A DNA stretch of 64,000 bases from CF-118 sp035934385 (GTDB lineage Bacteria > Chloroflexota > Dormibacteria > Dormibacterales > Dormibacteraceae), in assembly GCA_035934385.1 (NCBI GenBank), contig DASYXY010000048.1, positions 37,181-101,180 on the forward strand. The letters run 5' to 3'. Shown here in pieces: positions 26,543-34,872 of this stretch. A program made the position numbers and the translations under genes. Within the stretch, counting starts at the first letter, position 1. Every line of letters begins with the position of its first letter. Under the pieces are notes generated by a model. The model had not been told where the DNA came from. It searched no databases and saw only the letters and a program-made list of their open reading frames with translations.

Positions 26543-27469
26543 CTAGCGATTTATCCCGATGATCACGATCAGGGCGGGGCCGAGCAGGATCAGCCACAGC
26601 GTCGGAAACACGCAGCCGACGGTCGGCAGAAGAATCTTCAGCGAGGCACGCGCGGCATCGCCTCGGATCTTCAGGCGACGCTTCACACGCATCTGCGCGG
26701 CATGCCCGGCGATGGTGCGCGCGATCGGCACACCGGTGCGCTCCGCATGCAGGATCGAGCGCACCAGGCCGGCGAAGTCCTCTACACCAGTCGCCTCCGC
26801 CATCTCGTTCAGGGCGTCTGCCCGCGGCCGGCCAAGCTCGATCTCGCGCAAGGCCCGCGCCACAAGCAGGGTCAGCGGCCCCTCCTGGTGGCGAACGAGC
26901 TGCTCCAGCGCACGATCGAGACCCAGGCCCGCCTCCATGCTGATGGCGATCACGTCCAACGCGTTGGGCAGCACGGCCTCGAGCTCGGCGCGGCGCTCAC
27001 CGACCAGCTGGCGCAGCCAGAACATCGGCAGGTAGAAGCCAAGCACTGCACCGCCGGCCAGCAGGAGAACGATGGCCAGCGGCTGCCCGATCAAGATTCC
27101 AAGCGCGATTCCGAGAGCGCCAAGTCCAGCCGCGGCGGCGATGCGCAGCGTTTGCACGCCTGCTGGATCGAGCCCGAATGGGTTGCCGATGAAATCGAGC
27201 TCGCGCTGGAAACGCGCTGCCTGCGCCGCAGGGGTGAGGCGGGTCATCTGGCGGGCGATCGCCTTGCGCAGAGGATCGAAGAGGCGCTCGAGGAGAGGAC
27301 GTTCGAGCTGCAACGCGATGGCGCTCTGGCCAAGGCCGAGCTCCTGCCTGATCAGTCGCTCGCGCAGCAGAGAAGCCGCGTCGGTGGCCTGCGAGGCTCG
27401 CATTCCCAGCGCGACGAGGCCAACACCCACCGCGGCGATCACGCCGAGCAGTACAGGGAGCGTGTTCAT
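26543..27469 (-). CDS. tadC: Tad/Flp pilus assembly inner-membrane protein TadC
   Basis: A 308-residue type II secretion F-domain protein, one of the two platform proteins of the Tad pilus. It has an N-terminal helix, two central helices at about residues 100-145, a cytosolic T2SSF domain (ALDVIAISMEAGLGLDRALEQ) and a C-terminal helix pair. The ATG at 27467-27469 overlaps the tadB stop as ATGA; the open frame before it is antisense noise. It ends the minus-strand Tad operon and converges on the MBL gene with a 2-bp gap. Confidence 0.9.
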   Translation of the reverse strand: MNTLPVLLGVIAAVGVGLVALGMRASQATDAASLLRERLIRQELGLGQSAIALQLERPLLERLFDPLRKAIARQMTRLTPAAQAARFQRELDFIGNPFGLDPAGVQTLRIAAAAGLGALGIALGILIGQPLAIVLLLAGGAVLGFYLPMFWLRQLVGERRAELEAVLPNALDVIAISMEAGLGLDRALEQLVRHQEGPLTLLVARALREIELGRPRADALNEMAEATGVEDFAGLVRSILHAERTGVPIARTIAGHAAQMRVKRRLKIRGDAARASLKILLPTVGCVFPTLWLILLGPALIVIIGINR

Positions 27470-28410
27470 TGGATGGCCGTCATGCGCCGGATGATGAAGG
27501 TCCCTGTTCCGAGGAGCACGGCAGCGAAGAACAGGATCACCCACCCGAGGAAGTTCGTGAAGAGCGGACGGAAGTAGTCCGGGAGCACGAAGTAACCGAA
27601 CGCGGCGACCAGCAGCGGCAGCAGCGTGATGATCACGCTCGAGGCACGGGACTGAGCAGTGGCGGCGAGCACCTCCTCGCGCATCTCGCGTCGCTGGCGC
27701 ATCGTGTCGGCGAGGGTCGTCAGGATCGCGGGCAGGTCGCCGCCGACGGCGTGCTGGATCGTGATGACCATGATCATCAGGCGCAGGTCGCTGCTGCCCA
27801 TGCGCTTTTCCATGTTCGCCAGCGCGCTCTCGACCGACGCGCCGAGCTCGATCTCGCGACGAGCCAGGGTGAACTCTTCAGAGACCGGAGGGCGGGCGTT
27901 GTCAACGACGGCTGTGAACGACTGCGCGACTGACTGGCCGGCCTTCATCGAGTTGGCGATCAGCTCCATCGCCCGAGGCAGCTCGTCGTCGAACTGGTGG
28001 AGGCGATGCCCACGCCGGTTGCGGAGATAGAACGCGGGCAGGACGTAGCCGATGACCGCCGCCACCGGAACGGCGAAGCTGACGTCGAAGCGCAGGAACG
28101 CGATCAGCGCCAGCGCGAATCCCGATCCGACCTGGAGCAGACGAAACTCATAGGGCCGCAGCTGGAGGTCTGCGCTCGCCAGATCGCGCGCCAACGCATT
28201 GGTGTTTGGTCCTGCGACCCAGACCGGCGCCCCTGTGGGCTCGAAACGGCGCCGCAGCTGCTCGCGGACGTCCGCCAACGTCCGGTACGTGACGCGTGCG
28301 CCGGCGCCTGACTCGAGCCCTTCCTCGCGCCGGCTGGTGACGATCCCATAAACGACCAGCGCCACGCCAAGAGCAGCGCCGACCGCCACGAGAATCGCTA
28401 GCGAAGGCAT
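27466..28410 (-). CDS. tadB: Tad/Flp pilus assembly inner-membrane protein TadB
   Basis: A 314-residue T2SSF-domain protein, partner of TadC. It has an N-terminal helix, a charged linker, a helix pair near residues 95-130, the F-domain ELPRAMELIANSMKAGQSVAQ and two C-terminal helices. It is separated by 4 bp from cpaB and overlaps tadC. With CpaF and CpaE it would form the cytoplasmic-membrane motor platform. Confidence 0.9.
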   Translation of the reverse strand: MPSLAILVAVGAALGVALVVYGIVTSRREEGLESGAGARVTYRTLADVREQLRRRFEPTGAPVWVAGPNTNALARDLASADLQLRPYEFRLLQVGSGFALALIAFLRFDVSFAVPVAAVIGYVLPAFYLRNRRGHRLHQFDDELPRAMELIANSMKAGQSVAQSFTAVVDNARPPVSEEFTLARREIELGASVESALANMEKRMGSSDLRLMIMVITIQHAVGGDLPAILTTLADTMRQRREMREEVLAATAQSRASSVIITLLPLLVAAFGYFVLPDYFRPLFTNFLGWVILFFAAVLLGTGTFIIRRMTAIQ

Positions 28411-28414
28411 CGGC

Positions 28415-29212
28415 TCAGGGAGTTGTGAAGCTCCACCGCTTGTTCACCGCCGCCGGACCGACGCCCTTGGCCGCAAGCACCGACTCGCACGAGGGGTCGG
28501 GCTGAGTCGGCGTGGCGCCGTAGTCGTGGAACGATTCGAGCTCGTATTTCAGCGTCGCGTTGTTGATCAGCCAGAACATGTACTCGGAGTCGCACGCCGT
28601 CATCAGCACGGTCAGGCTCGTGCTCACCTCGGAGGTAGCGGTCTGGGCCGTGGTCGCGGGGCCCACGCGCAGGACCATGAGGTCTCGAAAGACGGTTCGC
28701 ACCGCCAGCACCGCGGGGCTGGCCCCAAGCACCTGGGTGTTGAGGCTCGCCAGGATCGAGATGCGGTCGCCCACCTGCACGTAGCCGGCGACGCCGGCCT
28801 GCTCCGAGGTAGGGATGGCGACCGCGACGTAGCCCTGCGGGATCGGCAGATAAGTCACGTCGCTGCTGCTGATCAGGTCGGGCGCCGAGGCGATGACGTT
28901 GGCGGTCACCGGCGCTCCGGCCGGGATGTCAACTCGGGCTCCCTTGCCCACGACCGCGCTGATGTTCGTGAACGACTCGGGCGGGACCGGGCTCACGGCG
29001 CTGAGCGTCAGGTCGGAGGCGCTGATGCGCGTGCGGGCCGGGATGGTGTTTTTCGCCACCACCACCTTGGTCCCAAGAGGGCTTTGGGGGAAGAGGTAGG
29101 GTGCGCTGGCCAGGCCCGCGGCGGCCAGGAATGCGATCACGGCCAGGACCGTGCCGATGACGATGTACTGGCGGCTACGGGCCGGGCGCCCCACCTGGGG
29201 AGAGATCGCCAT
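28415..29212 (-). CDS. cpaB: Flp pilus assembly protein CpaB/RcpC (SAF domain)
   Basis: A 265-residue protein with one N-terminal membrane helix (about 15-37), then a SAF domain (VVVAKNTIPARTRISASDL, residues 49-112) and the RcpC-like region with VGDRISIL. In other Tad systems CpaB links pilus assembly to the cell envelope. A GGAG ribosome-binding site lies about 10 nt before the ATG. A strong hairpin separates it from tadG upstream. Confidence 0.9.
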   Translation of the reverse strand: MAISPQVGRPARSRQYIVIGTVLAVIAFLAAAGLASAPYLFPQSPLGTKVVVAKNTIPARTRISASDLTLSAVSPVPPESFTNISAVVGKGARVDIPAGAPVTANVIASAPDLISSSDVTYLPIPQGYVAVAIPTSEQAGVAGYVQVGDRISILASLNTQVLGASPAVLAVRTVFRDLMVLRVGPATTAQTATSEVSTSLTVLMTACDSEYMFWLINNATLKYELESFHDYGATPTQPDPSCESVLAAKGVGPAAVNKRWSFTTP

Positions 29213-29232
29213 TTCAGTCTGACTCCGGTCTG

Positions 29233-29261
29233 GTGCTCATTTGGCGCAGCAAATGATGCAC
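29233..29261 (-). repeat. Hairpin in the tadG-cpaB spacer
   Basis: GTGC-TCATTTG (29233-29243) pairs with CAAATGA-T-GCAC (29250-29261): an 11-bp stem with one bulged T and a 6-nt loop. It sits in the only sizeable gap of the Tad minus-strand operon and has no T-run. An mRNA processing or partial attenuation site that sets the ratio of surface to motor proteins is possible. Confidence 0.4.
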
Positions 29262-29275
29262 TTAATGCCCCGGAA

Positions 29276-31570
29276 TCACTCCACCAATATGGCCTCCACG
29301 GTGGCTGTGTTTACTCCGTAGTCACCGCCCACAGCGGTCCCGGCGCCGGCCCCGGCCGAGATCGAAAGGGTGCCGCAGGCGAGCGACCCTGCGATCGTGG
29401 AGTCACCGTTGATGGCGACGGTGCACGTTCCGCTCCAGTAAACAGACCCCAGAAGCCACTGGTTGGCGGACCCGCCCTTCAGCGAGAGCTGGCCGGTGCT
29501 GGCGGCCGGCGTCCACACCAGCAGGTTCCAGCAGGAGCGGTCGCCGGTTGGGCACCAGCTCGAGGCACCGAGGCAGCTGGCGTCGGGCGGGCTCGCGCTC
29601 GGGTCCTGAGAGCACGGCGCCGAGAACCACGAGTAGCTGGTGTCGGCGAGCGCGCCGGCGGGGTCGCTGCCGAGCTTGCAGGCGCCGGTCACGCAGCCGA
29701 GGCCGCCGCCGGCAACGCATGTGCCGCTGGACAGCCCTGCCTGGTTCACGAACTCGAGCGTCACGTCGCGGGCGAGCAGCGAGCCGCCGTTGAGGCAGAT
29801 CCCGCCGCCCCCGCCGAGGAAGCCGGAGCCGTTGAAGTAATAAAGGCCCGGATCGAGAACCGCGCTTCCGGTGGACCCCGAGGGCTTGAAGGCGGCGATG
29901 ACGTTCGCCCACTGCGTCGCCTGGCTGGTGGTCACGGTTTCGCTGGCGATCGCCGCGGGCAGGTCGACCCGGTACTCGGAGGCGAAGCCGTTGGTCACGT
30001 CCGAGGTGAGCGCGTTCCAGCCGGCGCCTCTGGTGTAGGTCTGGCCGGCCGCGATGTTGAAGCCCATGTTGGTGATCACCAGCTCACCGGTCTGCGCCAG
30101 GGCGCCGGCGGTCGAAGTGGTTGACGTTGTTGACGTCGTGCCGTTGGTGAAAGTGCCGGTCTGGTCCAGTGGTGCGACGGCAGCGACCCCGTTCCACTCT
30201 GAAAGCTGGGCCTCGCCGTTGATGGTGGCCGGGTTGAACGCGAAGGTGGCGCTTGTGATGCCGCCAGGATTGCTGGGGTAGTACCAGATCTCTGTCCGAC
30301 GATCGGGAGTCGTGTCCACCTCGACGGCCTCGATCCAGCCCGCCGGTGCTGTGAACTTGTTGGGGGTGTCGTCCGAGTTGATCGCCGCCACCAGCAACGT
30401 TCCGGCCTGGCTTGCCGCGGGAAGGGAGGCGGTGACCAGGTGGGCCTGGCGTGCGCTCTCAGCACCCATCTGTCGCTGGCTGATGCTCCCGCCGCCTGCG
30501 TTCGTGAAATCCAGGTAGCCGTAGCAGCTCGGCTTGAGGTGCCAGAACCCGTTGGCGTCCTTGGTCGGCGCCGGCGCGAGACCGGTGCCCCAAGTGATCC
30601 CTCCGGCGACGATGGCCGGGTACACGCCGCCACTTGTGCAGGCCGATCCGCCCGTGCCCTGCAGCGTTGCGATGGCGGCGGGGTCGGCGTTGGGGTCCGG
30701 CGGCAGGGTCGAGGGAAGCGGGGGCACTGGCTGCGAGCCGACGCCTGCCGCGCATGGGTTGGCGTTCACCGCAGCGTTGGCGGCCGAGAGGAACTGCGTC
30801 GCTCCGCCGCACGTCATCGCCACGTGACCGGAGAGTTCGTAGCCGTCGGCGCATATGGCGTCGGTCGAGCCGGAGTTCGCGCCGGCCGAGCAGCTGCCAC
30901 CGACGCCGGTCCAGGCCTGCCCGTCCGTGTACGCCCTCACGTTGCCGAACCTTGAATAGGCCCCCGACGTCGAGTTCTGGTGCGCGTACAGCGCGCAGCC
31001 GCCGCTCAGGGTGATGGGGTTCGAAGCCACGACGTCGCCCACAGCGTTGACCTGGCCGCCGGTGCAGCTGAGCGTGGTCGCCTGGATGGCCGGCACTGAC
31101 GCGGGCAGCGCCTGCGCCACGGCGTACCGCGAGAGCGTCGTGCTCGTCGCGCCGACCGCTCCTCCGAACGAGATGGGCAGCGTGAGCGTGAGCAGCACCT
31201 CGACCTGCTGCTGGTGGGCGCGGTACGGGTAGTAGTAGTCGGCGCTGAGGCCGCCGGCGAACGCGTCGGTGCCGTGGTATGGGGTCGCGCAGGTTCCCGC
31301 TGCGATCGCGAGCGACCCTGTACGGGTGCGCTGCGTGGCGAGGAAGTTGTCGGCCTCCGTGATCACGGTCGACGCCATCGCAGCGTCGCAGCCGATGCCG
31401 ATTTTCAGGGCCGAATCGAGTGACGCAGTGTCCGCGAGAGACTGCAGCTGGTTTCGCTGCGATGCGGCCGATCCCGCCAGCAGCACCAGCGCTGCGGAGC
31501 CGATGAGCGCCAGCAGCGCGACCGCCACGAGCACGAGGACCTGCCCGGACTGGTTGCGCCGCCGCGTCAT
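29276..31570 (-). CDS. Large TadG-like pilus-associated surface protein
   Basis: A 764-residue protein starting with a TadG-type N-terminus: RRRNQSGQVLVLVAVALLAL, a single membrane helix at about 10-32, then the QLQSLADTASLDSAL segment. The rest is extracellular, low in charge and rich in Gly, Ser, Thr and paired Cys. Residues of about 370-563 form a beta-rich adhesin-like domain with a Thr/Ser tract near 470-490; the C-terminal ~60 residues look like a repetitive beta structure. No von Willebrand A metal site is visible. The ATG overlaps the tadE stop (TGATG). TadG class is likely; an adhesin role is inference. Confidence 0.7.
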   Translation of the reverse strand: MTRRRNQSGQVLVLVAVALLALIGSAALVLLAGSAASQRNQLQSLADTASLDSALKIGIGCDAAMASTVITEADNFLATQRTRTGSLAIAAGTCATPYHGTDAFAGGLSADYYYPYRAHQQQVEVLLTLTLPISFGGAVGATSTTLSRYAVAQALPASVPAIQATTLSCTGGQVNAVGDVVASNPITLSGGCALYAHQNSTSGAYSRFGNVRAYTDGQAWTGVGGSCSAGANSGSTDAICADGYELSGHVAMTCGGATQFLSAANAAVNANPCAAGVGSQPVPPLPSTLPPDPNADPAAIATLQGTGGSACTSGGVYPAIVAGGITWGTGLAPAPTKDANGFWHLKPSCYGYLDFTNAGGGSISQRQMGAESARQAHLVTASLPAASQAGTLLVAAINSDDTPNKFTAPAGWIEAVEVDTTPDRRTEIWYYPSNPGGITSATFAFNPATINGEAQLSEWNGVAAVAPLDQTGTFTNGTTSTTSTTSTAGALAQTGELVITNMGFNIAAGQTYTRGAGWNALTSDVTNGFASEYRVDLPAAIASETVTTSQATQWANVIAAFKPSGSTGSAVLDPGLYYFNGSGFLGGGGGICLNGGSLLARDVTLEFVNQAGLSSGTCVAGGGLGCVTGACKLGSDPAGALADTSYSWFSAPCSQDPSASPPDASCLGASSWCPTGDRSCWNLLVWTPAASTGQLSLKGGSANQWLLGSVYWSGTCTVAINGDSTIAGSLACGTLSISAGAGAGTAVGGDYGVNTATVEAILVE

Positions 31571-32202
31571 CAGAATTCGATCCGGTCGACCGATTGCGAG
31601 TCGAACGTGATGACTGCCGGGATGCCGAGGAAGGTGGCGAGGACTGGCTGCCACTTGAGCTTGAGGTCCACGACGACGAGCTGACGCCCTGACGTACGCA
31701 CGGCGCTCCCGTTGGCGGCTGTGCATCCGGCGGTAGGGCAGCTCCACCTCGGGCTCGGGTTGGGGGACTGCTGGTCTATCTCGTAGATGAACACGTAGAC
31801 CGTGTTGGTGGTCGTGCCGCCGGTCAACGTGATCGTGCCGGGCTGGGTCGGGTCGGCGTTGGCGGCGTACGCGCCGTACCACGGGGCCGCACCGATGGTG
31901 GTCGAGTCCGCGTAGACAACCGAGACGCCCAGCGAGTCGAGCAGGTGCGCGCCCTGGACGGCGGACGTCCGCGAGCAAGGCGTCGCGAGCGCGCTGCACG
32001 CGGGTGGCAGCGTGTTCGAGCCGCTGCTGTACTCGAGCGCCGCGAGCCGCGCCGTCTCGCGCGACGCGCCGGACAGCAGGTTGTTGAGCAGCACGCCGCG
32101 GCCCAGGTCGACCGACGCTCCGATCACCAATAAAAGGACGGGGGCGACGAGCGCGAACTCCACGAGTGTCTGCCCGAGCTGCTGGTAAGGGCGCTTCACC
32201 AC
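31570..32202 (-). CDS. TadE-family minor pilin-like protein (second copy)
   Basis: A 210-residue TadE-like protein. The N-terminus LGQTLVEFALVAPVLLLV is a prepilin-like hydrophobic segment with Glu at +5 after a possible Gly|Gln cleavage point, followed by an extracellular domain with Cys pairs. It starts at GTG (32200-32202) and lies between tadE copy one (7-bp overlap) and tadG. It is probably processed by a prepilin peptidase. Confidence 0.8.
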   Translation of the reverse strand: MVKRPYQQLGQTLVEFALVAPVLLLVIGASVDLGRGVLLNNLLSGASRETARLAALEYSSGSNTLPPACSALATPCSRTSAVQGAHLLDSLGVSVVYADSTTIGAAPWYGAYAANADPTQPGTITLTGGTTTNTVYVFIYEIDQQSPNPSPRWSCPTAGCTAANGSAVRTSGRQLVVVDLKLKWQPVLATFLGIPAVITFDSQSVDRIEF

Positions 32203-32708
32203 GACGACGTTGCCCGGGCGGAGCCGGAGATGGTGATGAGGCCACCGAACAGGTTGAGGTCGTTGAATCCGTAGTAGACGTAGACGTCGACCTCAGACTG
32301 GTAAAGCGTGTCGACGCCGCCGGCGCAGTTGGCGCTCGCGCCGCAGTACACGGCGACCACCGCCTGGCCGCCTGTGGGCTTCGTGTAGTCGGTGCCGGCG
32401 ACGAACGGGGGCGCGTGACCGACCTGCGTCGGGCAGCTGAAGTTCGACGTCACGCCGGCGAGGTCAGCCTTGATGACGTTGCACATGCTCGTGAGGCCCG
32501 GGCCGTTGGTCGAACTTGTCTTGCCTGCGACGTACCGGGCGCCGTCGCGCGCCGCGTTGGAGGTTGCGACCGCGAACGAATATCCGCGCCCAACAAAGAT
32601 CGTGCCGCCGACGAGCAGCATCAGGATCGGCAGGGCGATGGCGAATTCCACCAGGGCCTGGCCGGAACGGGTGCGACGGCTACAGCTTGAGCTTGACGTG
32701 CGCACCAA
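32196..32708 (-). CDS. TadE-family minor pilin-like protein (first copy)
   Basis: A 170-residue TadE-like protein with a basic N-terminus, then SGQALVEFAIALPILMLLVGG (Glu at +5), one membrane helix and a small exported domain with Cys residues. The start is TTG 32708 or GTG 32705; either overlaps the end of cpaE by about 26-29 bp. The N-terminal segment resembles that of the next gene, but the exported domains differ. Confidence 0.8.
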   Translation of the reverse strand: MVRTSSSSCSRRTRSGQALVEFAIALPILMLLVGGTIFVGRGYSFAVATSNAARDGARYVAGKTSSTNGPGLTSMCNVIKADLAGVTSNFSCPTQVGHAPPFVAGTDYTKPTGGQAVVAVYCGASANCAGGVDTLYQSEVDVYVYYGFNDLNLFGGLITISGSARATSSW

Positions 32709-33960
32709 TCAGGCGGGCGATGTCGTTCGCGCCGCGGGCTATGTATGAAGAGGGATCGCGCTGGATCGCCAGCGAGCCCGAGAGCGTGGCCTCCTCGGGC
32801 TTGGAACCGTCGAAGCCGACGGTGACAGAAACCTGGCGGCCAAGCACCGACTCGATGGCGGCCTTGTCCAACGGCGCGTGCTGGGTGCGCTGGTTCAGCA
32901 CGATCTCGATGCGGTTCGCCGGCACACCCATGATGTCGCGGAAGACCGCCAGAGCCCTGCGCGCGTCGGTCATGGCTGCAATCTCTGGCGGGATGACGAT
33001 GACCAGGCACTGCGCGCGCTCGATCACGACAAGCGACGCCTCGCCAAGTGACGTGCCCAGGTCGGCGACGATCACGCGCTGGCCGGGCGCCACCACGTCC
33101 AACACCCGAGTGGTCAGGTCGGCGTTGAGAAGATCGACCTCCTCCGGACGAAGGGTCGCGGGCAACACACCCAACCCCGAACGGTGGTTGACGATCGCGC
33201 CGCGCAGGTTCTTCGTGAAGTCGGGTGCGGGCGCCTTCGACGCTCCTGCCACCGAGCCGGTTGCGATCAGGTCCGCGAAAAGCGCGGCATGGCCAAACGG
33301 CTCCGACATGTCGAGCAGCAAGACCTGGCGCGGATACCTGTCGGCCAGCGCGGCGGCCGTGTTGATAGCCAGGGTGGTCGTGCCCGACCCGCCCTTGGCG
33401 GAAAAAAACGCGACGATGGGCGCCGCTGCGCGCCAGTTCTCCTGCACCTGGGCCGCGTCGGCTGCCGCGAGCTCCTGGTCCCAAAGCTGGTCGAGGCTCG
33501 CGCTCACCGCCTCTACGTCCTGGCCCAGCGCCTCCATGAGGCCGTCACGGTCGAGAGTGAGCAGCGTCGCGTCGGAAAGGCCGTGGACGCTCGTGACGTA
33601 GCGATCACGCCCTCGCGGTGCGGGCAGGATGATCAGGTCGCCCGCCTTCGGCCGGCGAGTCAGGACGACCTTGCCGTTCGGATCGATGATCGCCGCCTCG
33701 CATGAGCCGGTGGACAGAAAAATCACCAGGTCGCCTCCGTGGCTGCCCAGCCGCAGCGTCTCGCCGGCGGCGAGACTCACCGGGCGCATGCGGCGGGCCA
33801 GCGCGCGAAGCGTCCCGTCGCTCAGCTCGGAGAACACCGATGTCATCTCGAGGAGGCGGGCCCTCTGCTGCAGCACCGACGGGGGCTGCTCGATGGGCGT
33901 GGGAACGATGGCACGGAACTGCTCCGTTGCAGGATCCTGCCCTTTGACCTCCTCCGACAT
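32680..33960 (-). CDS. CpaE/TadZ-type MinD-like ATPase with cNMP-binding-like N-domain
   Basis: A 426-residue protein. Residues of about 34-150 resemble a cyclic-nucleotide-binding (CRP-type) beta-roll: FSELSDGTLRALARRM, a GETL turn, GDLVIFLSTG and a C-terminal helix. Residues of about 181-426 are a TadZ/MinD-like ATPase with deviant Walker A FSAKGGSGTTT and DLG in a later strand. TadZ usually marks the pole for the pilus and has a receiver-like N-domain, so the CRP-like domain is unusual. Its phosphate-binding cassette is degenerate (D108 for Glu, Tyr121 for Ser), so nucleotide binding is uncertain. The ATG at 33960 follows a strong GGAGGAAGGA site. Confidence 0.85.
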   Translation of the reverse strand: MSEEVKGQDPATEQFRAIVPTPIEQPPSVLQQRARLLEMTSVFSELSDGTLRALARRMRPVSLAAGETLRLGSHGGDLVIFLSTGSCEAAIIDPNGKVVLTRRPKAGDLIILPAPRGRDRYVTSVHGLSDATLLTLDRDGLMEALGQDVEAVSASLDQLWDQELAAADAAQVQENWRAAAPIVAFFSAKGGSGTTTLAINTAAALADRYPRQVLLLDMSEPFGHAALFADLIATGSVAGASKAPAPDFTKNLRGAIVNHRSGLGVLPATLRPEEVDLLNADLTTRVLDVVAPGQRVIVADLGTSLGEASLVVIERAQCLVIVIPPEIAAMTDARRALAVFRDIMGVPANRIEIVLNQRTQHAPLDKAAIESVLGRQVSVTVGFDGSKPEEATLSGSLAIQRDPSSYIARGANDIARLIGAHVKLKL

Positions 33961-34065
33961 TCCTTCCTCCCGCTGCCCTGGGCTCTCTCGAACCTCGCGG
34001 GCGCACAAAACGCCGATAATGTACCAACGTCCCCCCAGAACTCCATCTCGGATTCCAGCAACGGG
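33961..34065. promoter_or_regulatory. Divergent control region of the Tad locus
   Basis: A 105-bp gap separates the two arms of the Tad locus. On the plus strand GATAAT (34015-34020) is a candidate -10. On the minus strand TACATT (34024-34019) overlaps it, followed about 45 nt later by the cpaE ribosome-binding site GGAGGAAGG. Overlapping -10 elements would allow reciprocal control of both arms. Confidence 0.35.
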
Positions 34066-34872
34066 ATGGAACCCGACGAGCTCGGTCGATCTCCCGCCGG
34101 GGCGGGCTCGCAACAGGTCGTCGCGAAGGTCAACCAGGCCCTGGTCTCTGCATTGACCGGCCAGAACGTCGTGCTCGACGCACGTGCCAGCGAGCTGATC
34201 AACAATGTCGACGCCGTCGGACCGGCCATCGCGGCGGTCATGCATAAGCCGGACCTCACGCTGGTGCAGCAGTGGCGCGTGACAAGGGTCATGAGCCGCG
34301 CGGGACTGGGCGCGGAGCTCCTCGACTCGCTCGTCAGCCCGGACGCGCATACGCGAAGGGCGGCCGCCGAACTGTGCGGCGCGCTGCGCATGGCGGATGC
34401 TGTGGCCTGGCTTGCCGATCTCCTGACCGACCCTGACGACCAGGTCCGCATCGCCGCGTCGCGCGCCCTCGGCCGCACCGGTGGGCGACGGGCGGTGGAC
34501 GCCTTGATGGGCGCGGTCGACCGGTTCCCGGCGAACCGCCTGGCGATGGACCTTGCCCACGCCGCCTCCGATCTCGACCTCGATGGCCTGCTTCGCAGCG
34601 GCGGCAGCGCCGGCACCATCGTCGTGGTGGCTCTTGCCTGCGGCCTACGCGGCGACGCGCTGAGGTTTCCGCGCCTGGTGGCCTTGGCCCGGGACCGCAA
34701 GTCGCCATCGGAAGCGCGCGCGGCGGCCTGTCGCGCCCTGGGCATGATCGGGGACCGCGCGGCGGCCGGCGTGCTCCGAAACCTGAGCTCTGATCCGGAT
34801 TCCGCCGTTTCGGAGGCAGCTACCCGCGGGCTCCGGCGGTACCATCCCGGCGTGCAGAGGCGCGATCCGTGA
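34066..34872 (+). CDS. HEAT-repeat protein of the Tad locus
   Basis: A 268-residue soluble alpha-helical protein. From about residue 75 it consists of HEAT-type helical pairs, for example LLDSLVSPDAHTRRAAAELC, DPDDQVRIAASRALGR and the last copy near residue 245. No enzyme motif, signal peptide or membrane helix is present, so it is probably a protein-binding scaffold. It starts the plus-strand arm and overlaps cpaF by GTGA, which suggests a partner in motor regulation. Function beyond that is not known. Confidence 0.65.
   Translation: MEPDELGRSPAGAGSQQVVAKVNQALVSALTGQNVVLDARASELINNVDAVGPAIAAVMHKPDLTLVQQWRVTRVMSRAGLGAELLDSLVSPDAHTRRAAAELCGALRMADAVAWLADLLTDPDDQVRIAASRALGRTGGRRAVDALMGAVDRFPANRLAMDLAHAASDLDLDGLLRSGGSAGTIVVVALACGLRGDALRFPRLVALARDRKSPSEARAAACRALGMIGDRAAAGVLRNLSSDPDSAVSEAATRGLRRYHPGVQRRDP

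Noticed and set aside
28526..30124. A 532-residue open frame antisense to cpaB and tadG
   Set aside because: Composition is Arg/Gly/His/Ala-rich with no domain. It is the shadow of real Tad genes in GC-rich DNA, as are similar long antisense frames at 1078-2076, 23024-24130 and 58177-59868.
31571..32245. Apparent extension of the TadG frame to 989 residues
   Set aside because: It runs through the tadE gene in another frame and is Arg/Pro-rich noise; the real N-terminus with its membrane helix is at 31570.
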